The position numbers and the translations under genes are program-made. A stretch of 64,000 nt of DNA from G965229605 sp965229605 (GTDB taxonomy: Bacteria; Pseudomonadota; Alphaproteobacteria; CBDDJK01). The notes beneath the pieces were generated by a model. That model was not told where the DNA came from, made no database searches, and was given only the letters and a program-made list of their open reading frames with translations. Positions 17,319-27,000 of this stretch are shown here, one piece after another (positions within the stretch are counted from its first letter, which is position 1; the number at the start of each line of letters is the position of its first letter). Location of the stretch: contig OZ245892.1 of the NCBI GenBank assembly GCA_965229605.1, forward strand, positions 186,001 through 250,000, in the 5' to 3' direction.

Positions 17319-18329
17319 ATGGCCATACGGGTTGCGATTAACGGGTTTGGACGCATTGGGCGGCTGGTTTTGCGGGCAGCGATTGAGAGTGGTCGCAAGG
17401 ACATTGAGTTTGTCGCGATTAATGATTTGGGGTCGACGGCTGCGAATGCGCATCTGTTGGAGTATGACACGGTGCATGGTATTTTGCCGGGCGGGGTGCG
17501 TTCCGGGGAGGATTGGCTTGATGCGGGTGCGGGCCGGATTAAAGTCACGGCAGAGCGCGATCCGGGCAATCTTCCGTGGAAGGAACTGGGCATTGATGTT
17601 GCGCTGGAGTGCACGGGTATTTTTACGGCCAGAGATAAAGCGGCGGCGCACCTGGAGGCTGGAGCCAGCCGGGTTCTGGTGTCTGCGCCAGCTTCGGGGG
17701 CTGATTTGACGGTTGTTTATGGAGTCAATCATCAGCAGCTTTCCAAAGAGCATAAGGTGGTTTCCAATGCCTCTTGCACGACAAATTGCCTGGCCCCGGT
17801 GGCCTATGTGCTGAATAAAGCCCTCGGGATTGAGCAGGGCTATATGACCACGGTCCATTCCTTTACCGGTGATCAGCGCACGGTTGATACCTTGCACAGT
17901 GATTTACGGCGCGCCCGCACGGCTTCACAAGCGATTATCCCGACCTCGACCGGGGCAGCGCGGGCGGTGGGACTGGTCTTGCCGGAGCTTTCAGGCCGGC
18001 TGGATGGAACCGCAATCCGGGTGCCGACCCCGAATGTCTCGTTGATTGATTTTACCTTTACATCAAAACAACCGACCACGGCTGAAGACGTGAACGGGTT
18101 TATCGCCGAAGCGGCTGCAAAGGCCCCGCTGAAAGGGATTTTGACCACCAATGAACGGCCGCTGGTGTCGGTTGATTTCAACCATAATCCGGCCAGTTCG
18201 GTCTTTGACTTGACCCAGACCCAGGTGATTGATGGCAAGTTTATCCGTATTCTGTCCTGGTATGACAATGAATGGGGCTTTTCCAACCGGATGTCAGACA
18301 CGGCGGTTGCGCTTGGACAGCTTGGCTAG
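17319..18329 (+). CDS. gap: Glyceraldehyde-3-phosphate dehydrogenase, type I
   Basis: Converts glyceraldehyde-3-phosphate to 1,3-bisphosphoglycerate in glycolysis, or the reverse in gluconeogenesis. The N-terminal NAD fold is AIRVAINGFGRIGRL, and the INDL after the second strand suggests preference for NAD. The catalytic cysteine is C153 in SNASCTTNCLAP. The C-terminal WYDNEWGFSNRM is standard. The start is ATG 17319 (MAIRV) or the adjacent ATG 17316; the AAGGAAG at 17308-17314 is better spaced from 17319. It is first in a gap-pgk-rpe run. Confidence 0.96.
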   Translation: MAIRVAINGFGRIGRLVLRAAIESGRKDIEFVAINDLGSTAANAHLLEYDTVHGILPGGVRSGEDWLDAGAGRIKVTAERDPGNLPWKELGIDVALECTGIFTARDKAAAHLEAGASRVLVSAPASGADLTVVYGVNHQQLSKEHKVVSNASCTTNCLAPVAYVLNKALGIEQGYMTTVHSFTGDQRTVDTLHSDLRRARTASQAIIPTSTGAARAVGLVLPELSGRLDGTAIRVPTPNVSLIDFTFTSKQPTTAEDVNGFIAEAAAKAPLKGILTTNERPLVSVDFNHNPASSVFDLTQTQVIDGKFIRILSWYDNEWGFSNRMSDTAVALGQLG

Positions 18330-18368
18330 TCTTGCTTGTAACGGGTGAATATCAGCCAGCATTTTATC

Positions 18369-19604
18369 ATGAATCTTCCCAGCTTAAGCCAATATGGAGC
18401 GGGGCTTAAAGATAAAAAAACCCTGCTGCGGCTGGATTTGAATGTGCCGCTAACGAATGGAAAAGTCGGCGATGCCACACGGATTGAGCGCAGCCTGCCT
18501 ACCTTGAAATTTTTATCGGATGCCGGGGCGCGGGTGGCCATTTTATCGCATCTTGGCCGCCCGAAAGGGAAAATGGTCCCGGAATTGTCGCTGGCCCCGC
18601 TGATTCCGGCTTTGGCTGAACAGGGCGTGACAAATATCAGCCCGGACGTTGTGACGCAATGGGACAAGGCCTCTGCGGAACTTGACAATGATTATCGGAT
18701 GGTTCTGGTTGAAAATCTGCGTTTTGCACCGGGCGAGGAAGAAGATAGTCCCGATTTTGCGGCGGCACTGGCAAAAGGTTTTGATCTTTATGTCAATGAT
18801 GCCTTTTCCTGCGCGCATCGGGCGCATGCGTCGGTCCATGCGCTGGCCCGTCTGCTGCCCGCTTATGCCGGGTTTAACCTGGAGGCCGAGGTCGCCGCGC
18901 TTGAATCAGCCCTTGAAAAGCCGGAACGCCCGGTGATGGCGATTGTTGGCGGGGCCAAAGTTTCAACCAAACTGTCGATTTTGACTCATCTGATCACCCG
19001 GCTGGATTATCTGGCGATAGGCGGCGGCATGGCCAATAGTTTTCTGGCGGCACAGGGGGTTGAAGTCGGGGCCTCTTTATGTGAATGGGATCAGCTGGAT
19101 GTTGCCAGAAACGTGCTTGATTCTGCCAAAAAAGCAGGCTGCGAAATTTTATTGCCGAGCGATGTTGTGCTTGGCAAAAACCTGACCGCAGGTCAACCAC
19201 GCCGTCAGGTCCGGCTGGGAGAAGACCAAGCGATTAAAAAAGACGATATGATTCTGGATATTGGCGATGAGACGATTGCCCATCTTGGCGAGAAGTTGCG
19301 GGCCTGTCGCACGCTTTTATGGAACGGGCCGCTGGGTGTTTTTGAAACGCCGCCGTTTGATGAAGGCACCAACCGGCTGGCGATGCTGGCGGCTGAACAG
19401 ACAAAAAAGGGCGATCTGCTGTCGATTGCCGGGGGCGGCGACACGCTGGCGGCCCTTAATCATGCGCTAAAAACTAATGATCCCATGATAGGAATGAGTT
19501 ATGTTTCGACCGCAGGCGGGGCTTTTCTGGAATGGCTGGAAGGACGACCCCTGCCGGGCATTGAAGTCTTGCGCCAATCTCCCTCTGGACATTCTCAGGC
19601 TTAA
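18369..19604 (+). CDS. pgk: Phosphoglycerate kinase
   Basis: Transfers phosphate from 1,3-bisphosphoglycerate to ADP in glycolysis. From ATG 18369 (MNLPSLSQYGAGL) the protein has 411 residues; a GTG at 18345 would add eight. Signatures are LLRLDLNVPLTNGKVGDATR, LSHLGRPKG, the substrate site ENLRFAPGEEED, GGAKVSTKL for nucleotide binding, and LSIAGGGDTLAAL at the C-terminus. It lies directly after gap. Its stop codon sits in the first copy of a 19-bp tandem duplication that runs to the rpe start. Confidence 0.96.
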   Translation: MNLPSLSQYGAGLKDKKTLLRLDLNVPLTNGKVGDATRIERSLPTLKFLSDAGARVAILSHLGRPKGKMVPELSLAPLIPALAEQGVTNISPDVVTQWDKASAELDNDYRMVLVENLRFAPGEEEDSPDFAAALAKGFDLYVNDAFSCAHRAHASVHALARLLPAYAGFNLEAEVAALESALEKPERPVMAIVGGAKVSTKLSILTHLITRLDYLAIGGGMANSFLAAQGVEVGASLCEWDQLDVARNVLDSAKKAGCEILLPSDVVLGKNLTAGQPRRQVRLGEDQAIKKDDMILDIGDETIAHLGEKLRACRTLLWNGPLGVFETPPFDEGTNRLAMLAAEQTKKGDLLSIAGGGDTLAALNHALKTNDPMIGMSYVSTAGGAFLEWLEGRPLPGIEVLRQSPSGHSQA

Positions 19605-19637
19605 AGGAACAGATTGAACTTAAAGGAACAGATTGAA
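19600..19637 (+). repeat. 19-bp perfect tandem duplication at the pgk-rpe junction
   Basis: The unit CTTAAAGGAACAGATTGAA occurs at 19600-19618 and again at 19619-19637. Copy 1 contains the pgk stop codon and copy 2 ends on the A of the rpe ATG. Each copy carries an AAAGGAA Shine-Dalgarno-like core, so the ribosome-binding site has been doubled. Confidence 0.9.
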
Positions 19638-20275
19638 TGGTCAAGATTGCCCCGTCCCTGCTTGCAGCCGATTTTTCCCGTCTTTCAGAAGAAGTCCGTG
19701 CGATTGAAAAAGCCGGGGCTGACTGGCTGCATCTGGATGTGATGGATGGGCATTTTGTCCCCAATCTGTCTTTTGGCCCGGCGGTTATTCAGGCCTTGCG
19801 CCCGCATTGCGGTCTTCTTTTTGACACCCATTTGATGATTGAACCAGCAGATTGCTATATTCCGGCTTTTGTGGCGGCAGGGGCCGAGCGTATCATCGTC
19901 CATCAGGAAGCCGGGGTTCATCTGGATCGCACCATTCAAGCCATCAAGGATCAGGGAGTCAAGGCAGGGGTGGCGCTTAACCCGGCAACGCCGCTCCATA
20001 GTCTGGTGCATATTCTGGATCAGGTTGATCTGGTGCTTTTGATGAGTGTCAATCCCGGCTTTGGCGGGCAGCGTTTTCTGCCCTATATCACAGACAAGGT
20101 GAAGGCCTTATCTGATATGCGCTCTGATAACGGTTTTTTGATCGAGGTCGATGGCGGCGTCACCCCTGAAAATGCGCCGGACCTGATTGCTGCCGGGGCT
20201 GATGCCCTGGTCGCCGGATCGTCCGTTTTTGGAACACAAGACTATAAACAGGCTATTGCATCATTGCGCGGGTGA
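19637..20275 (+). CDS. rpe: Ribulose-phosphate 3-epimerase
   Basis: Interconverts ribulose-5-phosphate and xylulose-5-phosphate in the pentose phosphate pathway. The 212-residue TIM barrel has SLLAADFSRL (7-16), HLDVMDGHFVPNL with metal ligands, the HLMI histidine, MSVNPGFGGQ and EVDGGV. Length and all motifs are canonical. Its position after pgk links the lower glycolytic and pentose pathways; fba is not seen here. It converges on the antitoxin gene with only 7 bp between stops. Confidence 0.96.
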   Translation: MVKIAPSLLAADFSRLSEEVRAIEKAGADWLHLDVMDGHFVPNLSFGPAVIQALRPHCGLLFDTHLMIEPADCYIPAFVAAGAERIIVHQEAGVHLDRTIQAIKDQGVKAGVALNPATPLHSLVHILDQVDLVLLMSVNPGFGGQRFLPYITDKVKALSDMRSDNGFLIEVDGGVTPENAPDLIAAGADALVAGSSVFGTQDYKQAIASLRG

Positions 20276-20282
20276 CGTTCAA

Positions 20283-20693
20283 TTACTCTTCTTGGGATTC
20301 TTCATCCTCTTGCCAGTTATCAAGCTCTTCCGGGTCAATCGACAAAGCCTCGGCCAGGCGCATTTTCAACCGATTGCTTGGAACTTTTAATCCACATTCA
20401 ATTTTGCTTATATGGCTCAGTGAGACCCCAACCGTTTCAGCCAGGCTGCGCTGCGATATATTGCGCCATTCCCGATAGACTTTAAGCGGGATTTCGCCTG
20501 CGCTCATCCGCTCAACAAGCACAAACGGACGATAATCCTCTGCCTTGTCAGGCTCCACTGCCAGCAGCATTGCCAGCGTTTCATCATCAAGATCGGCTTT
20601 GTCAAAAGTTTCCGAGAACTTTTGCCATATTTCAAAGGGAAGAACCACAAAAGCAGGGTTTTCGCCATGATAAAGAATTTGTGGTTTTTCCAT
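20283..20693 (-). CDS. XRE-family antitoxin of a RelE-type toxin-antitoxin pair
   Basis: The 136-residue protein has a C-terminal helix-turn-helix of the XRE type at about 75-125 (RNISQRSLAETVGVSLSHIS, then KIECGLKVPSNRLKM). A longer acidic N-terminal part (about 1-70) starts MEKPQILYHGENPAFVVLP and presumably binds the toxin. The C-terminus is strongly acidic (NWQEDEESQEE). It lies 11 bp downstream of a RelE-like toxin gene, the toxin-first order seen in HigBA-type pairs. It probably represses its own promoter through the inverted repeat at 20968-20983. Confidence 0.8.
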   Translation of the reverse strand: MEKPQILYHGENPAFVVLPFEIWQKFSETFDKADLDDETLAMLLAVEPDKAEDYRPFVLVERMSAGEIPLKVYREWRNISQRSLAETVGVSLSHISKIECGLKVPSNRLKMRLAEALSIDPEELDNWQEDEESQEE

Positions 20694-20704
20694 TTTCTTG
20701 TTCC

Positions 20705-20953
20705 TTAATTATAGGTCGTTGTGCTTTTGCGGACCAGATTTGTTATCTTCACTTTATCACCCTCGACAGAAAAGAAAATACGGTAGTTGCCAACGCGCAG
20801 TCTGTAACCCTCCCGGCCCTTTAGCTTGGCAATGTCAAGGTTAGCTTCCCAAGGTTTTTCAAGGCGTTTTGCAGATTGAACAATGCGTTTTGCATCAGCA
20901 GCCGGAATTTTCGCAATCGCTTTTCCAAACTGCTTATGAAAGATAACCTGCAT
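20705..20953 (-). CDS. RelE/ParE-superfamily toxin
   Basis: The 82-residue protein has the RelE fold pattern: KQFGKAIAKIPAADAKRIV helices, then the beta region LKGREGYRLRVGNYRIFFSV and a basic C-terminus (NLVRKSTTTYN). Family members cleave mRNA at the ribosome (RelE-like) or poison gyrase (ParE-like). GYRLRVGNYRIFF favours the RelE branch, but this is not decisive. It is first in a two-gene operon with the XRE antitoxin. Confidence 0.82.
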   Translation of the reverse strand: MQVIFHKQFGKAIAKIPAADAKRIVQSAKRLEKPWEANLDIAKLKGREGYRLRVGNYRIFFSVEGDKVKITNLVRKSTTTYN

Positions 20954-20977
20954 TGGCTTTTCGCTTCTATATATGAC

Positions 20978-21006
20978 TATATAATACTATTGAGGTCTAT
21001 CATCAA
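20978..21006 (-). promoter_or_regulatory. Toxin-antitoxin promoter with overlapping operator
   Basis: On the minus strand, TTGATG (21006-21001), a 17-bp spacer and TATATA (20983-20978) form a good sigma70 promoter. The -10 overlaps an inverted repeat of TATATA around a 4-bp centre (20968-20983), a likely binding site for the antitoxin. The promoter lies in the 91-bp gap below the stop of the giant RTX gene. Confidence 0.55.
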
Positions 21007-21044
21007 GAAAAATATAGCTCCTAAAAATTATAACAGGCGAAAGA

Positions 21045-24000
21045 CTATGTCACGTCAAAGTCGGCGGCCGTAAGCTGGCTGCTGGTAATCCCGGTCATTT
21101 CAATCTCCATATCAACAGACCCGTTGCCGTCTGTGTCGATTTGCAGGATATTGCTGGTGCTATCGGCAAATCCAGCCTGGGCATTGCCAGAAGCCGTGAA
21201 GCTATTGACCGACAAATCACCCTGATAGCTGAAGGTGCCAGAGAAAAACCCTTCAAAACGCAAGGTATCAGTCGCGACATCAAAGTCGGTGATCGTATCG
21301 CGCGATGAAGCCGTTGAATCGCTAATTTCATCGTAAAAGACAATATCATTCCCCGCACCAGTTTCAATCGCATCAGCCCCGGCACTGGCGTCAAATGTTT
21401 CAGCAGCCGCGTATCCGGTGATTGAATCGTCATACTCGCTGCCGATAAAGACCGAGAACCACCCGCCTTCTGCCATCGTCACCCCTCTGGTCATATGCGC
21501 AGCCGTCAGTGTGTCAAATCCGCCTCCAGAATTCAGGCTTTCTCCATCATCATAATAATAAATAGTATCATCGCCGTCTCCACCGCGGATGAAGTCGCCG
21601 CCGCCTTTGCCGTCAATCACATCATCCCCACCCTCCCCAAAGATTGTGTCATAAATCCCGCTAACACCATATAGCGTATCATTGCCGTCTCCTGCGTTGA
21701 TCCAGCCACTGCCATTTGCATTCAAGGTCAGCGTATCATTGCCTGACCCGCCTATAAGAACCTCAACCTCTGTGATATTTGAAGCACCCGCATCAATGGT
21801 GACATCGCTGGTCTCATTGCTCGCATCAATCGTATCATAGCCGCCGCCGCCGCCATCAATCGAGGCAAAACCTGCGCGATAAATGAAAACATCATTCGCC
21901 GTGCTGCCCGCCAGAACATCAGAACCGCCACCGCCATCAATGGTATCCACACCGCCATTGCCATAGATTGTTTCGGCGGCGCTGGTGCCGGTCAGGACGT
22001 CGTCAGCCGCGCCGCCTTCGATAATTTCAATGCCTGTCCAGCCATTGGCGTCAAGGTCAATGGTCACGCTGGTGGTTTCGCTGGCGGCTGAAAGCGTGTC
22101 TGTGCCCTGCCCGCCCTCAACCGAAGCCAGCGCACTGTCATAGATAATCGTATCGTCTCCATCACCGCCAAGCAGCGTATCGCCGCCGCCTTGCCCGGAA
22201 AGCGTGTCATCGCCGTCTCCGCCTTCCAGAACATTGGCCGTGCTGTCACCCGTTAACGTATCGCCCTGGCTGCCGCCTGTGATATTTTCAAAGCCTGACC
22301 AGCTGCCGCCAGCCCCGACCGTATAGATAAAGGCCGCAGTCTGGTTGGAGGCATCCAGCGTATCAATACCACTGCCGCCATCGACACTGCTGTCGCTGCT
22401 GTCATAGATGATCACATCATCGCCGTCGCCACCAGACAACACATCAGACCCGGCGGCCCCATCAAGTGTATTGGCCGAGGAATCGCCGGTCAGGCTATCC
22501 GCGCTGGCACTGCCGACAAGATATTCAATATTGCTCCAGCCCGAGGTCGCAAGATTGATCGTGGCGCCGCTGCTGGCACTGGCAGCCGTGAGCGTATCAT
22601 AATCTGCCCCGCCATCGACCGAAACCAGACCACTGTTATAGATAATCGTATCATCGCCATCGCCACCAGAAACACTATCGCCACCACCGCCTGCGTCAAT
22701 AATGTCATTTCCCCCATTGCCATTGATGGTATTGGCGCCACTGTCGCCGGTCAATGTGTCGGCATCACTGCCGCCATCCAGCTGTTCAATATTCATCCAG
22801 ACGGCATCTGCAAGACTGATGGTGACGGCTGATCCCGTGCCACTGGCATCCAGGATATCATGGTCGGTGCCACCATCCACCAGAGTAAAATCACCATAAT
22901 AGACGATGGTGTCATTTCCGGCTTCGCCATAAATTATGTCACCGCCACCGCCCGCATCAATCACATCATCGCCGCTATTGCCATTGATGGTATTGGCGGT
23001 GCTGTCTCCGGTCAGGGTGTCGGCCTGGGTGCTGCCCGTCAGCTGTTCAATATTCATCCAGATACTGTCGCCCAGACTGATGGTGACGGCTGATGCTGCG
23101 CCACTGGCATCAAGGATATCATGATTGGCCCCGCCATCAACCGCAGCAAGATCATCGTAATAGGTGATGGTATCGCTTCCAGCCCCGCCATAGACGCTAT
23201 CGCCACCACCCCCGCCATCAATCACATCATCGCCGTTATTGCCATTGATGGTATTGGCGGCACTGTCGCCAGTCAGGGTATCGGCGTCACTGCTGCCGTC
23301 CACCTGTTCAATATTGGTCCAGCCCGAGGTCGCAAGATCAATGGTAACCCCGCTGCTTTCACTGGCAGCCGTCAATATGTCATGGTCGGTCCCGCCATCA
23401 AGGGCAGCAAGATCACTATAATAGGTGATGGTATCGTTTCCAGTGCCGCCCGAAACATCATCACCCCCGCCACCGGCATCAATCACATCATCGCCGCCAT
23501 TGCCATTGATGGTATTGGCGGCATTGTCGCCGCTTAATGTGTCGGCATCGCTGCCGCCATCCAGCTGTTCAATATTCATCCAGATACTGTCGCCCAGACT
23601 GATGGTGACGGCTGATCCCGCACCACTGGCATCCAGGATATCATGATCAGTTCCGCCATCGGCTGAGGCATAATCGGCCTGATAGACAATGGTATCCTCT
23701 CCGGCTCCACCATCAATAATATCACCGCCGCCGCCGCCATCAATCACATCGGCGCCGTCATTGCCATTGATGGTATTGGCGGTGCTGTCGCCGGTCAGGG
23801 TGTCGGCATTGCTGCTGCCTTCGACCTGTTCGATATTGGTTAAACTGGCATCCGCAAGATTGATGGTTGCCGCGCTGCTGGCATTGGCGGCGGTCAATAT
23901 ATCATGGTCCGCCCCGCCATCCGCCGCAACAAGGTCATCATAATAGGTGATGGTATCATCGCCATCGCCACCAGAAATATTGTCACCTCCGCCGCTCGCA

Positions 24001-27000
24001 TCAATCACATCATCGCCCGCATTGCCATTGATGGTATTGGCGGCACTGTCGCCAGTCAATGTATCGGTATCACTGCTGCCATCCACCTGTTCAATATTGG
24101 TCCAGCCCGAGGTCGCAAGATCAATGGTAACGCCGCTGTTTTCATTGGCGGCTGACAATATGTCATGGTCGGTCCCGCCATCAACATCGGCAAGATCACT
24201 ATAATAGGTGATGGTATCGTTGCCAGTGCCGCCATTAACATTATCACCGCCGCCCCCGGCATCAATCACATCATCGCCGCCATTGCCATTGATGGTATTG
24301 GCGGCACTGTCGCCGGTCAGGGTATCGGCGTCACTGCCGCCATCAAGCTGTTCAATATTCATCCAGACCGCATCGGCCAGACTGACGGTGACGGCTGATC
24401 CCGTGCCACTGGCATCCAGGATATCATGATCAGTCCCGCCATCGGCTGAGGCATAATCGGCCTGATAGACAATGGTATCCTCTCCGGCCCCGCCATCAAT
24501 AATATCACCGCCACCGCCGCCATCAATGATATCGGCACCGTCATTGCCATTGATGGTATTGGCGGTGCTGTCGCCGGTCAGGGTGTCAGCATTGCTGCTG
24601 CCTTCGACCTGTTCGATATTGCTGAAACTGGCATCAGAAAGGTCAATGGTTGCTGCGCTGCTGGCACTGGCGGCGGTCAATATATCATGATCAGCCCCGC
24701 CATCCACTGAACTATAATCAGCCTGATAGATAATCGTATCGCTTCCGGCCCCGCCATTAACGCTATCGCCGCCACCCCCGCCATCAATGATATCCGCGCC
24801 GTCATTGCCATTGATGGTATTGGCATCACTATTTCCGGTCAGGGTATCATCATCGACACTGCCATCCACCTGTTCAATATTGGTCCAGCCCAATGTATCA
24901 AGATCAATGTTGACTGCACTGCTGGCACTGGCTGCCGTCACGATATCATGGTTGGCCCCGCCATCAACATCAGCAAGATCATCGTAATAGGTGATGGTAT
25001 CGTTTCCAGTGCCGCCATTAACATTATCGCCGCCACCACCGGCATCAATCACATCATCGCCGCCATTGCCATTGATGGTATTGGCGGCACTGTCGCCGCT
25101 TAATGTGTCGGCATCTCCGCCCCCATCAAGCTGTTCAATATTCATCCAGACCGCATCGGTCAGACTGACAGTGACGGCTGATCCTGTGCCACTGGCATCC
25201 AGGATATCATGATCAGAACCGCCATCGGCTGAGGCATAATCGGCTTGATAGACAATCGTATCGGTCCCGGCCCCGCCATCAACAATATCACCGCCGCCGC
25301 CGCCGTCAATCACATCAGCGCCGTCATTGCCATTGATGGTATTGGCGGTGCTGTCGCCGGTCAGGGTGTCGCCGGTGCTGCTGCCTTCGACCTGTTCGAT
25401 ATTGCTTAAACCGGCATCCGCAAGATTGATGGTTGCCGCACTGCTGGCACTGGCGGCAGTCAATATATCATGGTCCGCCCCGCCGTCCGCCGCAACAAGA
25501 TCATCATAATAGGTGATGGTATCATCGCCATCGCCACCAGAAATGCTATCGCCGCCGCCGCCCGCATCAATCACATCATCGCCGTCATTGCCATTGATGG
25601 TATTGGCGGCATTGTCGCCAGTCAATGTATCACTGTACGTCCCGCCATCAAGCTGTTCAATATTGCTCCAGTTGGCATCCCCAAGATTGATGGTGACGCT
25701 TGATCCAGAACCACTGGCATCCAGGATATCATGGTCCAGGCCCCCGTCAGCCAGGGTAAAATCACTGTAATAGAGGATCGTGTCATCGCCGCCTCCGGCA
25801 TTGACCGTATCGCCGCCGCCGCCCGCATCAATCACATCATCGCCGTTATTGCCATTGATGGTATTGGCGGCATTGTCGCCGGTGAGCGTATCCGCGCTGC
25901 CGCCGCCGTCAAGCTGTTCAATATTGCTCCAGATACCATCTCCAAGATTGATGGTGACGGCTGATCCGGTGCCACTGGCATCCAGGATATCATGGTCACC
26001 CCCGCCGTCTGCCAGCGCATAATCGGCTTGATAGATAATGGTATCACTTCCACCCCCGCCATAAACGCTATCGCCGCCGCCGCCGCCGTCAATCACATCA
26101 GCCCCGTCATTGCCATTGATCGTGTTGGCGGTGCTGTCTCCGGTGAGAATATCAGCATTGCTGCCGCCTTCAATCAACTCAATCCCGGTCCAGCCGGAAC
26201 CGCCCAGATCAATGGTCAGGCTTGACCCAAAGCTGCTGGCATCCAGGATATCATACCCGGCCCCGCCCTCAACAGTGACAAGATCGGTGTGATAGATGAT
26301 GGTATCGTCTCCATCGCCCCCATAAACATCATCGCCACCGCCAGCCGCATCAATCACATCATCGCCGTCATTGCCATTGATCGTATTGGCGGCCCCATCT
26401 CCGGTCAATGTATCATCATAGGAACTGCCATCCAGCTGTTCAATATCCTGGAAGGTGGCATCGCCAAGATTGATCATAACGTCCCGCAGGGCGGCACTGG
26501 CATCAAGGATATCGTGACCCAGATCGCCATCAACAGCAGCAAGATCACTGTAATAGGTCACGGTATCGTCGCCGTCTCCGGCATTGACCGTATCACCGCC
26601 ACCGCCCGCATCAATCACATCATCACCGTCATTGCCATTGATGGTATTGGCTGCCGTGTCTCCACTCAGGGTATCGTCATAAATGGTGCCATCAATCTGT
26701 TCAATGTCACTCCACAGGTCCTCATCAAGATTGATGGTCACAGAAAGATTTTCATTGGTCGCGCTGATTATGTCATGGCCGGTGCCGCCATCAACCGACG
26801 CATAATCTTCCTGGTAGATAATCGTATCATCGCCGTCTCCGCCCGTGATCGTGTCACCACCGCCGCCGCCATCAATCAGATCATCGCCGTCATTGCCATT
26901 GATATTATTGGCGGCACTGTCTCCGGTCAGGGTGTCATGGTCGGTACTGCCGTCAATCTGCTCAATATCCGTCCAGAGAAGATCGCGAAGGTCTATCGTC

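Noticed and set aside
17166..17897. 243-codon open frame on the minus strand
   Set aside because: Antisense to the RNase D gene and gap, both clearly real.
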